The position numbers were made by a program, and so were the translations under genes. Positions 37,701 to 50,272 of a DNA stretch of 64,000 nucleotides are shown one piece after another (position 1 is the first letter of the stretch; the number at the start of each line of letters is the position of its first letter). This DNA is from Aristolochia californica (Eukaryota; Streptophyta; Magnoliopsida; Piperales; Aristolochiaceae). The stretch lies in assembly GCA_029961685.1 (NCBI GenBank), contig JARWKL010000009.1, positions 20,393,237 through 20,457,236 of the forward strand, given 5' to 3'. The notes under the pieces are model-generated. The model ran no database searches, was not told the DNA's origin, and saw only the letters and a program-made list of their open reading frames with translations.

Positions 37701-38362
37701 GGATCCATAGGTCTTTTGCATCTTTAACATGTTTCAAGCATGCATATCCATTTTTTAAAGCATGTGTAGAAAAATCTGTTTATTATCATCCAAGCTATTG
37801 GAGTTGTTGAACTAGTGGAATTTCCTAAACTTGGATAACAAAACTTTTGTATTCATTTGTGGTGTGTGAATAAATTTTCCTTACTTACATTTGTTATTGC
37901 TTTAAATTTTTCCATACACAAACTCTAAAATTTTCATTTCGTTGTGACCTAGTTGCCTTTCATCTCTTTTTGTCTAGGAGATGAAGAGAAAGGGAAAACT
38001 CAAGTTTTGATTAAAAAAGAAGTATACATCTTAAAAGGAAATGTACAATGCATAAATGTAGAGATAGATAATTCCAAAATGTGTGTGTAATTTTTAGGGA
38101 TTGTAAATTCTTTTTAGTTTTTATTTATCTGCTTTTCAATTGTCAGGAAAAGGGGGAGGCGAGTGTTGACTCCCAACCAATAAGTCATTCCTTACAAAGA
38201 TGTAGCCAGTTATGCATGATAAATCACTTTAAAATCATCTATGATCGTTAGGTCAGCTTCTTGTAAATGGGCAAAATAATGGCTTGTTTGACTTGGGTAA
38301 ATATCCCACCACATGTTCACTTGAGAATTTAATGAGTGTTTGTTATTCTCTTTAAAAGGTTT
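37701..38362 (+). repeat. 662-bp monomer with an ~18-bp deletion in the G-rich box
   Basis: At ~38160 GGGGGAGGCGAGTGTTGAC lacks GGGGGATTTTTAACTG. This copy also carries CTTACAAAGATGTAG and CAGCTTCTTGTAAATG, the first-half markers of the dispersed dimer. Confidence 0.89.
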
Positions 38363-41300
38363 AGATCCATAGCTCATTTTCATAATTAACATGTTTCAAG
38401 CATGCATATCCATTTTTTAAAACATGTGTAGAAAAATCTCTTTCTTATCAAATTCCAAGCTACTGGGGTTCTTGAACTATTGGAATTTCCCAAACTTGGA
38501 TAACAAAACTTTTGTGTTCTTTTGTGGTGTGTGAATAAATTTTCTTTACTTACGTTTGTTATTGCATTAAATTTTTTCTTTACACACACTCTAAAATTTT
38601 CATTTCGTTGTGATGTATTTGCCTTTCATTTCTTCTTTGTCTACGAGATGAAGGGTAAAGTGAAAATTCAAGTTTTGATTCGTGAAAAAAGTATACATCT
38701 AAAATGGAAATGTACAATGCACAAATGTAGAGAGAGATAGTTCAATAATGCGTCTGTAATTTTTAAGGATTGTAAACTGTTTTTAGTTTTATATACCTGG
38801 ATTTTCGATCGTCTGGAAAAAGGGGAGGTGGGGGATTTTTAATTGATTCTTGACATCCAACCCATAAGTCATTCCATACAAAAATATAACCCGTTACGCA
38901 TAATAAATCACTTTACAATCATCAACAATCGTTAGGACAACTTGTTGTCAATTGGCAAATTAATGGCTTGTTTGACTCAGGTAAATATCCCATAGCACGT
39001 TCACTTGAGAATTTAATGAGCATTTGTTATTCTCTCTAAAAGGTTTGTATCCATAGGTCAATTGCATCTTTAACATGTTTCAAGCATGCATATCCATTTT
39101 TCAAGCATGTCTAGAAAAATCTCTTTCTTATCAAATTCTAGGCTACTTGGGTTGTTGAACTAGTGGAATTTCCCAAACTACGATAACAAAACTTTTGTGT
39201 TCATTTGTGGTGTGTCAATAAATTTTATTTACTTACATTTTTTAATGACTTAAATTTTTTCCATACATAAACTCTAAAATTTTATTTTCATTGTGATCTA
39301 TTTGCGAATCCTATCTTTTTTGTCTACGAGATGAAGGGAAAAGTGAAAACTCAAGTTTTGATTTTTGAAAAAAGTATACTTCTAAAAAGGAAATACACAA
39401 TACACAAATGTAGAGAGAGATGATTCCAAAAAGTGTCTGTAATTTTTAGGGATTGTAAACTCTTTTTAGTTTTTATTTATCAAGTGTCGCAATTGTAGGG
39501 AAAAGTTTAAGGCGATCGATTTTTAATTGATTGTTGACTCCCAACCCATAAGTCATTCCTTACAAAAATATAGCCAGTTACGCATGATAAATCACTTTAC
39601 AATCATCTATGATCAATAGGTCAACTTTTTGTAAATTGGCAAAATAATGGCTTGTTTTACTCGGGTAAATATCCCCACCGCACGTTCACTTGAGAATTTA
39701 ATGAGCGTTTGTTATTCTCTTTAAAAGGTTTGGATCCATAGGTCGTTTGCATCTTTAACATGTTTCAGCCATGCATATCCATTTTTCAAAGCATGTGTTG
39801 AAAAATCTTTTTCTTATATAATTCCAAGCTACTGGGGTTGTTGAAGTAGTGGAATTTCCCAAACTGGGATAACAAAACTTTTGTGTTCATTTGTGGTGTG
39901 TGAATAAATTTTCTTTACTTGCATTTGCTATTGCTTTAAATTTTTTATGTACACAAACTCTAAAATTTTCATTTTGTTGTGATCTATTTGCCTTTCATCT
40001 CTTCTTTGTCTACGAGATGAAGGGAAAAGTGAAAACTCAAGTTTTGATTTAAGAAAAAAGTATACATCTAAAATGGAAATGCACAATGCAAAAATTTAGG
40101 GAGAGATATTTCTGAAAAGTGTCTATATTTTTTAGGGATTTTAAACTCTTTTTAGTTTTTATATATCAGGTTTCGCAATCGTGGGGAAAAGGGGGAGGCC
40201 GGGGAATTTTAACTGAGTGCGAAATCCCAGCCCATAAGTCATTCTTTACAAAAATATAGCCCGTCATGCATCATAAATCACTTTGCAATCATCAATGATT
40301 GTTAGGTCAGCTTTTTGTAAATGGGGAAAATAAATGCTTGTTTGACTCGTGTAAATATCCCACTGCACGTTCACTAGAGAATATAATGTGTATTTTTTAT
40401 TCTCTTTAAAACGTTTGGATCCATACGTCATTTGCATCTTTAACATGTTTCAAGAATGCATTTCAATTTTTTAAGGTATGTGTAGAAAACTCTCTTTCTT
40501 ATCAAATTCCAAGCAATTGTGGTTTGTGAACTAGTGAAATTTCCCAAACTTGGATACCGAAAATTTTGTGTTCATTTGTGATGTGTGAATAAATTTTCTT
40601 TACATACATTTGTTATTTTTTAAAATTTTTTCATATACAAACTCTAAAATTTTCATTTCGTTGTGATCTATTTGCCAATCATCTCTTTTTTGTCTACGAA
40701 ATGAAGCGAAAAGTGAAAACTCATGTTTTGATTTAAGAAAAAAGTACACATCTAAAATGGAAATGCACAATGCACAAATTTAGAGAGAGTTATTTCCAAA
40801 AAGTGTCTGTAGTTTTTAGGGATTGTAAACTCTTTTTAGTTTTTATATATCAGATTTTGCAATTGTCAGCAAGAGGTGGAGGCGGGGGATTTTTAACTGA
40901 GTGTTGAATCCCAGCCCATAACTCATTCCATAAAAAAATATAGCCCATTACGTATGATAAATCACTTTAAAATCATAATTGATCATTAGGTCAGCTTTTT
41001 GTAAAGGGGCAAAATAATGCCTTGTTTGACTCGGGTAAATATCCCACCGCACATTCACTTGAGAATTTAATGAGCGTTTGTTATTCTCTTTAAAAGATTT
41101 GGATCCATAGGTCATTTGAATCTTTAACATGTTTCAAGCATGCATATCCATGTTTTAAAGCATGTGTAGAAAAAGTTTTTTCTTATAGTATTCCAAGCTA
41201 TTGGGGTTGTTGAACTTGTGGAATTTCCCAAACTTGGATAACAAAACTTTTGTGTTCATTTGTGGTGTGTGAATAAATTTTCTTGACTTACATTTGTTAT

Positions 41301-41784
41301 TGCTTTAAAAATTTTCCATACACAAACTCTAAAATTTTCATTTCTTTGTGAATTATTTGCCTTTTATCTCTTTTTTTTCTACGAGATGAAGGGAAAAGTA
41401 AAAACTCATATATTGGTTTAGGAAAAAAGTATACATCTAATATGGAAATGCACAATGCAAAAATTTAGAGAGAGATATTTCTAAAAAGTGTCTGTAATTG
41501 TTAGGGATTGTAAATTCTTTTTAGTTTTTATATTTAAGGTTTGCAATCATCGGGAAAATGGGGAGGCGGGGGAATTTTAACTGAGTGCTGAATCCCAATG
41601 CATAAGTCATTCCTTACAAAAATATAGCCCGTTACCCATGATAAATAACTTTACAATCATCAATGATCGTTAGGTCAGCTTTTTGTAAATAGGCAAAATG
41701 ATGGCTTGTTTGACTCGGGTAAATATCCCACCGCACATTCCTTTGAGAATTTATTGAGCGTTTGTTATTCTCTTTAAAAGGTTT
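38363..41784 (+). repeat. Regular block of 5 monomers across the subfamily switch
   Basis: Starts at 38363, 39047, 39732, 40417 and 41101 (684, 685, 685, 684, 684 bp). The copy through ~39.6 kb is left-type (GTTGACTCCC, ATCATCTATGATC). From ~40.09 kb copies are right-type (AAATTTAG, GATATTTC, GAATTTTAACTGAGTG, AATCCCAG, ATCATCAATGATTG). Confidence 0.92.
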
Positions 41785-42478
41785 GGAGCCATAGGTCATT
41801 TCCATCTTTAACATGTTTCAAGCATGCATATCAATTTTTTAAAGCACGTGTAGAAAAATCTCTTTCTTATCAAATTCCATGCTATTGGGGTTGTTGAACT
41901 AGTGGAATTTCCCAAACTTGGATAAAAAAACTTTTGTGTTCTTTTGTGGTGTGTGATTAAATTTTATTTACTTACATTTGTTATTGGTTTAAATTTTTTG
42001 CATACACAAACTCTAAAATTTTAATTTCGTTGTGATCTATTTGCCTTTTATCTCTTTTTTGTCTACGAGATGAAGGGAAAAGTGAAAACTCAAGTTTTTA
42101 TTGAAGAAAAAGTATACATCTAAAATGGAAATGCACAATGCACAAATTTAGAGAGAGATATTTCCAAAAAATGTCTGTAATTTTTAAAGATTGTAAACTC
42201 TTTTTAGTTTTTATATATCAGGTTTTGCAATTGTCAGGAAAAGGGGGGGGGGGGGGGGGGGGAGGACTTTTAACTGAGTTTTGAATCCCAACCCATAAGT
42301 CATTCCTTCCAAAAAATATAGCCCGTTACTCATGATAAATCACTTTGCAATCATCAATGATCGTTAGGTCAGCCTTTTGTAAATGGGCAAAATAATGGGT
42401 TGTTTGACTCAGGTAAATTTCCCACCGCACGTGCACTTGAGAACTTAACGAGTGTTCGTTATTCTCTTTAAAAGCTTT
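41785..42478 (+). repeat. 694-bp monomer with an expanded poly-G tract
   Basis: The extra ~10 bp are explained by a run of 20 G at 42243-42262 in the G-rich box. The rest is regular. The site reads GGAGCC. Confidence 0.91.
42243..42262 (+). repeat. Poly-G tract, 20 bases
   Basis: An uninterrupted G20 run replaces the usual interrupted GGGGGAGGCGGGG box. It probably grew by slippage after the interrupting A and C were lost. The exact length may be unreliable in any sequencing chemistry. Confidence 0.85.
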
Positions 42479-45400
42479 GGATCAATAGGTCATTTGCATC
42501 TTTAACATGTTTCAAGCATGCATATCCGTTTTTTAAAGCATGTGTAGAAAAATCTTTTTCTTATACAATTCCAAGCAATTGGGGCTGTTAAACTAGTGGA
42601 ATATCTAAAAATTGGATACCTAAATTTTTGTGTTCATATGTGGTGTGTGAATAAATTTTCTTTACTTTCATTTTTTATTTCTTTAAATTTCTTCCATACA
42701 CAAACTCTAAAATTTTATTTTCGTTGTGATCTATTTGCCTTTCGTCGCTTTTTTTTTCAACGAGATGAAGGGAAAAGTGTAAACTCAAGTTTTTATTTAA
42801 GAAAATGTATACATCTAAAATGGAAATGCCCAATGCACAAATTTAGAGAGAGATATTTCCAAAAATTTTCTGTAATTTTTAAATATTGTAAACTCTTTTT
42901 AGTTTTTATATATGAGGTTTTGCTATCGTCGAGAAAAGGGGGAGGGAGAGGGAACTTTTAACTGAGTGTTGAATCCCAACCCATAAGTCATTCCTAACAA
43001 AAATATAGCCAGTTACCCACGATAAATAACTTTACAATCATCAATGATCGTTAGGTCAACATTTTGTAAATGGGCAAAATAAAGGCTTGTTTGACTAGGG
43101 TAAATATCCCACCGCACATTCACTTGAGAATTTGAGCTTTTTTTATTTTCTTTAAAAGGTTTGGATCCAAAGGTCATTTGAATCTTTAACATGTTTCAAG
43201 CAAGCATATCCATTTTTTAAAGCATGTGTAGAAAAATCTCTTTCTTATCAAATTCCAAGCCATTAGGGTTTTTGAACCAGTGGAATTTCCCATACTTGGA
43301 TGACAAAACTTTTGTGTTCATTTGTGGTGTGTGAATAAATTTTATTTACTTACATTTGTTATTGCGTTAAATTTTTTCCATGCACAAACTCTAAAATTTT
43401 CATTTCGTTGTGATCTATTTGCCCTTCATCTCTTTTTTGTCTACTAGATGAAGGGAAAACTGAAAACTCAAGTTTTGATTTAACAAAAAAGTATACATTT
43501 AAAAAAGAAATGCACAATGAAAAAATTTATAGAGATATATTTCCAAAGAGTGTTTGTAATTTTTAGGGATTGTAAACTCTTTTTAATTTTTATAAATCAG
43601 GTTTTGCAATCGTTGAGAAAAGGGAAGCAGGGGAATTTTAACTGAGTGCTGAAGCCCAGCCAATAAGTCATTCTGTACAAAAATATAGCCCGTCACACAT
43701 CATAAATCACTTTGCAATCATCAATGATCCTTAGCTGAGCTTTTTTTAAATGGGCAAAATAATGGCTTGTTTGACTCGGGTAAATATCCTGCCGCACGTT
43801 CACTAGAGAATTTAATGAGCGTTTGTTATTCTCTTTAAAAGGTTTGGATCAATAGGTCATTTGAATCTTTAACATGTTTCAAGCATGCTTATTAATTTTT
43901 TAAAGTATGTGTAGAAAAACCTCTTTCTTATCAAATCCCAACCTATTGTTGTTGTTGAACTAGTGGAATTTCGTAAACTTGGATACCGAAAGTTGTGTGC
44001 ATTTGTGGTGTGTGAATAAATTTTCTTTACTTACATTTTTTATTTCTGTAAATTTTTTCCATACACAATCTCTCAAATTTTCATTTCGATGTGATCTATT
44101 TGCCTTTCATCTCTTTTGTCTATGAGATGAAGTGAAAAGTGAAAACTCTAGTTTTGATTTAAGAAAAAAGTACACATCTAAATTGGAAATGTACAATGCA
44201 CAAATTTAGAGAGAGATATTTCAAAAAAGTGTGTGTAATTTTTAGGGATTGTAAACTCTTTTTAGTTTTTATAAATCAGGTTTTGCTATCGTCGGGAAAA
44301 GGAGGAGGCAGGGAAATTTTAACTGAGTGTTGAATCCCAACCCATAAATCATTCCTTACAAAAATATATCCAGTTATGCATGATAAATAACTTTACAATC
44401 ATCAATGTTCATTAGGTCAGCTTTTTGTAATTGAGCAAAATAATTGCTTGTTTGACTAGGGTAAATATCCGACTGCACGTTCATTTGAGAATTTAATGAG
44501 CATTTCTTATTCTCTTTAAAAGGTTTGGATTCATAGGTCATTTGCATCTTTAACATGTTTGAAGGATGCATATCCAATTTTTAAAAGCAAGTGTAGAAAG
44601 GTGTCTTTCTTTTCAAAATCCAAACTATTGGGGTTGTTGAACTAGTGGAATTTCCAAAACTTGGATAACAAAACTTTTGTGTTCATTTGCGGTGTGTGAA
44701 TAAATTTTCTTTACTTACATTTGTTATTTCTTTAAAAAAATTTCATATGCAAACTCTAAAATTTTTATTTCATTGTGATCAATTTGCCTTTCATTGCTTT
44801 TTTGTCTACAAGATGAAGGGAAAAGTGAAAACTCAAGTTTTGATTTAAGAAAAAAGTATACATCTAAAAATGAAATGGACAATGCAAAAATTTAGAGAGA
44901 CATATTTCCAAAAAGTATATGTAATTTTTAGGGATTGTAAACTCTTTTTAGTTTTTATATATCAGGTTTTGCAATCGTCGGGAAAAGGGGGAGGCGAGGG
45001 AATTGTAATTGAGTGCTGAATCCCAGCCCATAAGTCATTTCCTACAAAAATATAACCCGTTACACATTATAAATCAGTTTGCAATCATCAATGATCATTA
45101 GGTCAGCCTTTTGTAAATGGGTAAAATAATGGCTTGTTTGACTCGGTAAATATCCCACCGCACGTTCACTTGAGAATTTAATGAGCATTTGTTGTCCTCT
45201 TTAAAATATTTGGATCCATAGGTCATTTGAATCTTTAACATGTTTCAAGCATGCATATCCATTTTTTAAAGCATGTGTAGAAAAATCTCTTTCTTATCAA
45301 ATTCCAAGCTAATGGGGTTGTTGAACTAGTGGAATTTCCCAAACTCGGATAACAAAACTTTTGTGTTCATTTGTTGTGTGTGAATAAATTTTCTTTACTT

Positions 45401-48400
45401 ACATTGGTTATTGCTTTAAATTTTTTCCGTACACAAACTCTAAAATTTTCATTTCGTTGTGAAATATTTGCCTTTCATCTCTTTTTTGTCTATGAGATGA
45501 AGGGAAAAGTACAAATTCAAGTTTTGATTTAAGAAACAAGTACACATCTAAAATTGAAATGCACAATGCAAAAATGTAGAGAGAGATATTTCTAAAAAGG
45601 GTCTATAATTTTAATAGATTAAAAACTCTTTTTAATTTTTATATTTAAGGTTTTGCAATCGTTGAGAAAAGGGGAGGCGGGGGAATTTTAACTGAGTGCT
45701 GAATCTCAGTCCATAAGTCATTCCGTATAAAAATATAGCCCCTCGCGCATGATAAATCACTTTGCAATCATCTATGATCGTTAGGTCAACTTTTTGTAAA
45801 TGGGAAAAATAATGGCTTGTTTGCCTCGGGTAAATATTCCACGGCACGTTCACTAGAGAATTTAATGAGCGTTTGTTATTCTCTTTAAAAGGTTTGGATC
45901 CATAGGTCATTTGCATCTTTAAAATATTTCAAGCATGCATATCTATTTTTTAAAGCATGTGTAGAAAAATCTCTTTCTAATCAAATTCCAAGCTATTGTG
46001 GTTGTTAAACTATTGGAATTTCCCAAACTTGGATACCAAAACTTTTGTGTTTATTTGTGGTGTGTGAATAAATTTTATTTTCATACATTTGTTATTTCTT
46101 TTAATTTTTTCCATACACAAACACTAAAATTTTCATTTCATTGTGATCTATTTGCCTTTCATCTATTTTTTGTCTATGAGTTGAAGGGAAGAGTGAAAAC
46201 TCAAGTTTTAATTTAAGAAAAAAGTATACATCTAAAATTGAAATGTATAATGCACAAATTTAGATAGAGATATTTCAAAAAGGTGTTTGTAATTTTTAGG
46301 GATTGTAAACTCTTTTTAGTGTTTTTAAATCAGGTTTTGCAATCGTTGGGAAGAGGAAGCTACGAAGGAATTTTAACTGAGTTTTGAATCCCAACCCATA
46401 AGTCATTCCTTAAAAAAATATAGCTCATTACGCATGATAAATCACTTTAGAATCATCAATGATAGTCAGGTCAGCTTTTTGTAATTTTTCAAAATAATGG
46501 CTTGTTTGACTTGGGTAAATATCCCACCGCACATTCACTTGAGAATTTAATGAGCGTTTGTTATTCTCTTTAAAGGGTTTGGATCCTAAGGTCATTTGCA
46601 TCTTTAACATGTTTGAAGCATGCATACCCATTAAAGCATGTGTAGAAAAATCTCTTTCTTATCAAATTCCAAACTATTGGGGTTGTTGAACTTGTGGAAT
46701 TTTCCAAACTTGGATAACAAAACTTTTGTGTTCATTTTTGGTGTGTGAATAAATTTTCTTTACTTACATTTGTTATTGCTTTAAATTTTTTCCATACAGA
46801 AACTTTAAAATTTTCATTTCGTTGTGATCTATTTGCCTTTCATCTCTTTTTTGTCTATGAGATGAAGGGAAAAGTGAAAACTCAAATTTTGATTTAAGAA
46901 AAAAGTATACATCTAAAATGGAAATCCACAGTGGAAAATTATAGAGAGAGATATTTCCAAAAAATTTCTGTAATTTTTAGGGATTTAAACCTCTTTTTAG
47001 TTTTTATATATCAGGTTTTGCAATCGTCGGGAAAAGAGGGAGGCGGGGGAATTTTAACAGAGAGTTGAATCACAACCCATAAGTCCATACAAAAATATAG
47101 CCCGTTACGCATGATAAATCACTTTACAATCATCAATGATGGTTAGGTCAGCTTTTTGTAAATGGGCAAAATAATGGCTTGTTTGACTAGGGTAAATATC
47201 CCACCACACGTTCATTAGAGAATTTAATGAGCATTTTTTATTCTCATTAAATGATTAGGATCCATAGTTCATTTGCATCTTTAACTTGTTTTGGCACATG
47301 AATATCAATTTTTTAAAGCATGTATAGAAAAATCTCTTTCTTGTAAAATTCCAAGCTATTGTGGTCATTGAACTTGTGGAATTTCCCAAATTTGGATACC
47401 AAAACTTTTGTGTTCATTTTTAGTGAGTGAATAAATTTTCCTAACTTACAATTTTTATTGCTTTAAATTTTTTCCATATAGAAACTCTAAAATTTTCTTT
47501 TCGTTGTGATCTATTTGCCTTTCATCTCTTTTTTGTCTACGAGATGATAGGAAAATCGAAAACTCAAGTTTTTTATTTAATAAAAAAGTATACATCTAAA
47601 ATGGAAATGCACAATGCACAAATGTAGAGAGAGATAATCGCAAAATTTGTTTGTAATTTTTAGGGATTGTGAACTCTTTTTAGTTTTTATATATCAGGTT
47701 TTGCAATCGTCGGGAAAAGGGGGAGGCGGCGGATTTTTCACTGAGTGTTGTATCCCGGCCCATAAGTCATTCCTTAAAAAAATATTGTCCGTTATTCATA
47801 ATAAATAACTTTACAATCATCAATGACGGTTAGGTCAGCTTTTTGTAAATGGGTAAAATAAGGGCTTGTTTGACTCGGGTAAATATCCCTCCGCACCTTC
47901 ACTTGAGAATTCAATGAGCGTTTGTTATTCTCTTTAAAAGGTTTGGATCCGTAGGTCATTTGCATCTTCAACATGTTTCAAGCATGCTTATCAATTTTTT
48001 AAAGCAAGTGTAGAAAAATATCTTTCTTATCAAATTCAAAGCTTTGGTGGTTGTTGAACTAGAGGAATTTCCCAAACTTGGATACCAAAACTTTTTTGTT
48101 CATTTGTGGTGTGTGAATAAATTTTCTTTACTTACATTTTTTATTGCTTTAAATTTTTTCCATACACAAACTCTAAAATTTTCATTTCGTTGTGAATTAT
48201 TTGCCTTTCATCTCTTTTTTGTCTATGAGATGAATAGAAAAGTAAAAATTCAAGTTTTGATTTAAGAAAAAACAATACATCTAAAATGGAAATGCACAAT
48301 GCATAAAAGTAGAGAGATATAATTCCAAAAAGTGTCTGTAATTTTTAGGGATTGTAAACTCTTTTTAGTTTTTATATATTAGGTTTTGCAATCATCGAGA

Positions 48401-49314
48401 AAAGGGGGAGGTGGAGGGTTTTTAAAAGAGTGTTGACTCCTAACCCATAAGTCATTACTTAAAAAATATAGCCCATTACACATGATAAATCACTTTACAA
48501 TCATCTATGATAGTTAGGTCAGCTTTTTGTAAATGGGAAAAATAATGACTTGTTTGACTCAGGTAAATGTCCCACCGCACATTCACATGAAAATGTAATG
48601 AGTATTTGTTATTCTGTTTAAAAGGTTTGGATTCATAGGTCATTTGAATTTTTAACTTGTTTCAAGCATGCTTATCAGTTTTTTAAAGCATGTGTAGAAA
48701 AATCTCTTTCTTATCAAATTCCATGCTATTGGGGTTATTGAACAAGTGGAATTTCCCAAACTTGGATAACAAATCATTTTTGTTCAATTGTGGTGTGTGA
48801 ATAAATTTTCTTTACTTACATTTGTTATTGCTTTAAATGTTTTTCTATACACAAACTCTAAAATTTTCATTTCATTGTGATCTATTTGCCTTTTATCTCC
48901 TTTTAGTCTACGAGATAAAGGGAAAAGTGAGAACTCAAGTTTAGATTTAAGAAAAATATAGACATCTAAAATGGAAATGCACAATGCAAAAATTTAGAGA
49001 GAGATATTTCAAAAGAATTTCTGTATTTTTTAGGGATAGTAATCTCTTTTTAGTCTTTATATATCAGGTCTTGCAATCGTCGGGAAAAGGGGGAGGCGGG
49101 GGAATTTTAACAGAGTGGTGAATCCCAACCCATAAGTCATGCCTTACAAAAATATATCCCGTTACTCCTGATAAATCACTTTGCAATCATCAATGATCGT
49201 TAGGTCAGCCTTTTCTAAATGGGCAAAATAATGGCTTGTTTGACTCGGGTAAATATCCCACCGCACATTCACTAGAGATGTTAATGAGCGTTTGTTATTC
49301 TCTTTAAAAGGTTT
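42479..49314 (+). repeat. Regular block of 10 monomers
   Basis: Starts at 42479, 43163, 43846, 44527, 45212, 45896, 46581, 47258, 47945 and 48629 (684, 683, 681, 685, 684, 685, 677, 687, 684, 686 bp). Mostly right-type. Copies entering 44527 and 46581 share TTTTTGTAATT and AACATGTTTGAAG. The part entering 48629 is left-type (TTGACTCC, ATCATCTATGATAG). The section from ~45.3 kb is copied again after 49676. Confidence 0.93.
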
Positions 49315-49675
49315 TGATCCATAGGTCATTTGCATCTCTAACATGTTTCAAGCATGCATATCCATTTTTTAAAGCATGTGTAGAAAAATCTCTTTCTTAT
49401 CAAATTGCAAGCTATTGTGGTTGTTGAACTGGTGGAATTTCCCAAACTTGGATAACAAATCTTTTGTGTTCATTTGTGGTGTGTGAATAAATTTTCTTTA
49501 CTTACATTTGTTATTGCTTTAAATTTTTTCCATACACAAACTCTAAAATTTTCATTTCGATGTGATCTATTTGCCTTTCATCTCTTTTGTCTACTAGATG
49601 AAGGGAAAAGTGAAAACTCAAGTTTTGATTTAAGAAAAAAGTACACATCTAAAATGGAAAAAAAGCACAATGGAG
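45300..49675 (+). repeat. ~4.38-kb tandem duplication, copy 1
   Basis: Rare variants recur in the same order about 4367-4380 bp to the right: CCCAAACTCGGATA; TTTAAAATATTTCAAGC with GTTAAACTATTGG; GAGTTTTGAATCCC with GTAATT; CATGTTTGAAGCATGCATA; CAAATTTGGATACC with TTTTAGCGC-like core variants; GGCGGCGGATTTTTCA with GTTATTCAT; the left-type copy with GATAGTTAGG; and GGGGTTATTGAAC. The unit covers about 6.4 monomers, which is why the phase breaks at its end. Confidence 0.82.
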
Positions 49676-50272
49676 AAATTCCAAGCTATTGGGGTTGTTG
49701 AGCTAATGGAATTTCCCAAACTCGGATATCAAAACTTTTGTGTTCATTTGTGGTGTGTTAATAAATTTTCTTTACTTAAAATTGTTATTACTTTAAATGT
49801 TTTCCATACACAAACACCAAAATTTTCATTTCATTGTGAATTATTTGCCTTTCATCTCTTTTTTTGTCTACGAGATGAAGGGAAAAGTAAAAATTCAAGT
49901 TTTGATTTAAGAAAAAAGTATACATCTAAAATTGAATGCACAATGCAAAAATTTAGAGAGAGATATTTGTAAAAAGTGTCTGTAATTTTAAGGGATTGTA
50001 AACTCTTTTTAGTTTTTATTTTTAATGTTTTGCAATCGTCGAGAAAAGGGAAGGCAGGGGAATTTTAACTGAGTGTTGAATCCAAGCTCATAAGTCATTC
50101 CGAAAAAAAATATAGCCCGTCACGCATGATCAATCACTTTGCAATCATCTATGATCGTTAGGTCAGCTTTCTGTAAATGGGCAAAATAATGGCTTGTTTG
50201 ACTCGGGTAAATGTTCCAACGCACATTCACTAGAGAATTTAATGAGCATTTGTTATTCTCTTTAAAATGTTA
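49315..50272 (+). repeat. Composite 958-bp unit holding the duplication junction
   Basis: The phase distance is one monomer plus 275 bp. After AAAATGGAAAAAAAGCACAA (49651-49670) the sequence jumps at 49675-49680 (GGAGAAATTCCAAGC) back to the AAATTCCAAGC segment near monomer offset 95. AAATT occurs at both parental positions and could have guided the join. An extra AAAA stretch just before the junction is unique to this copy. Confidence 0.92.

Noticed and set aside
42596..42961. The longest reading frame in the window (121 codons, + strand)
   Set aside because: It is the same sense-strand satellite frame as in other copies, extended by chance indels through the T-rich and G-rich parts. No domain or start context sets it apart.
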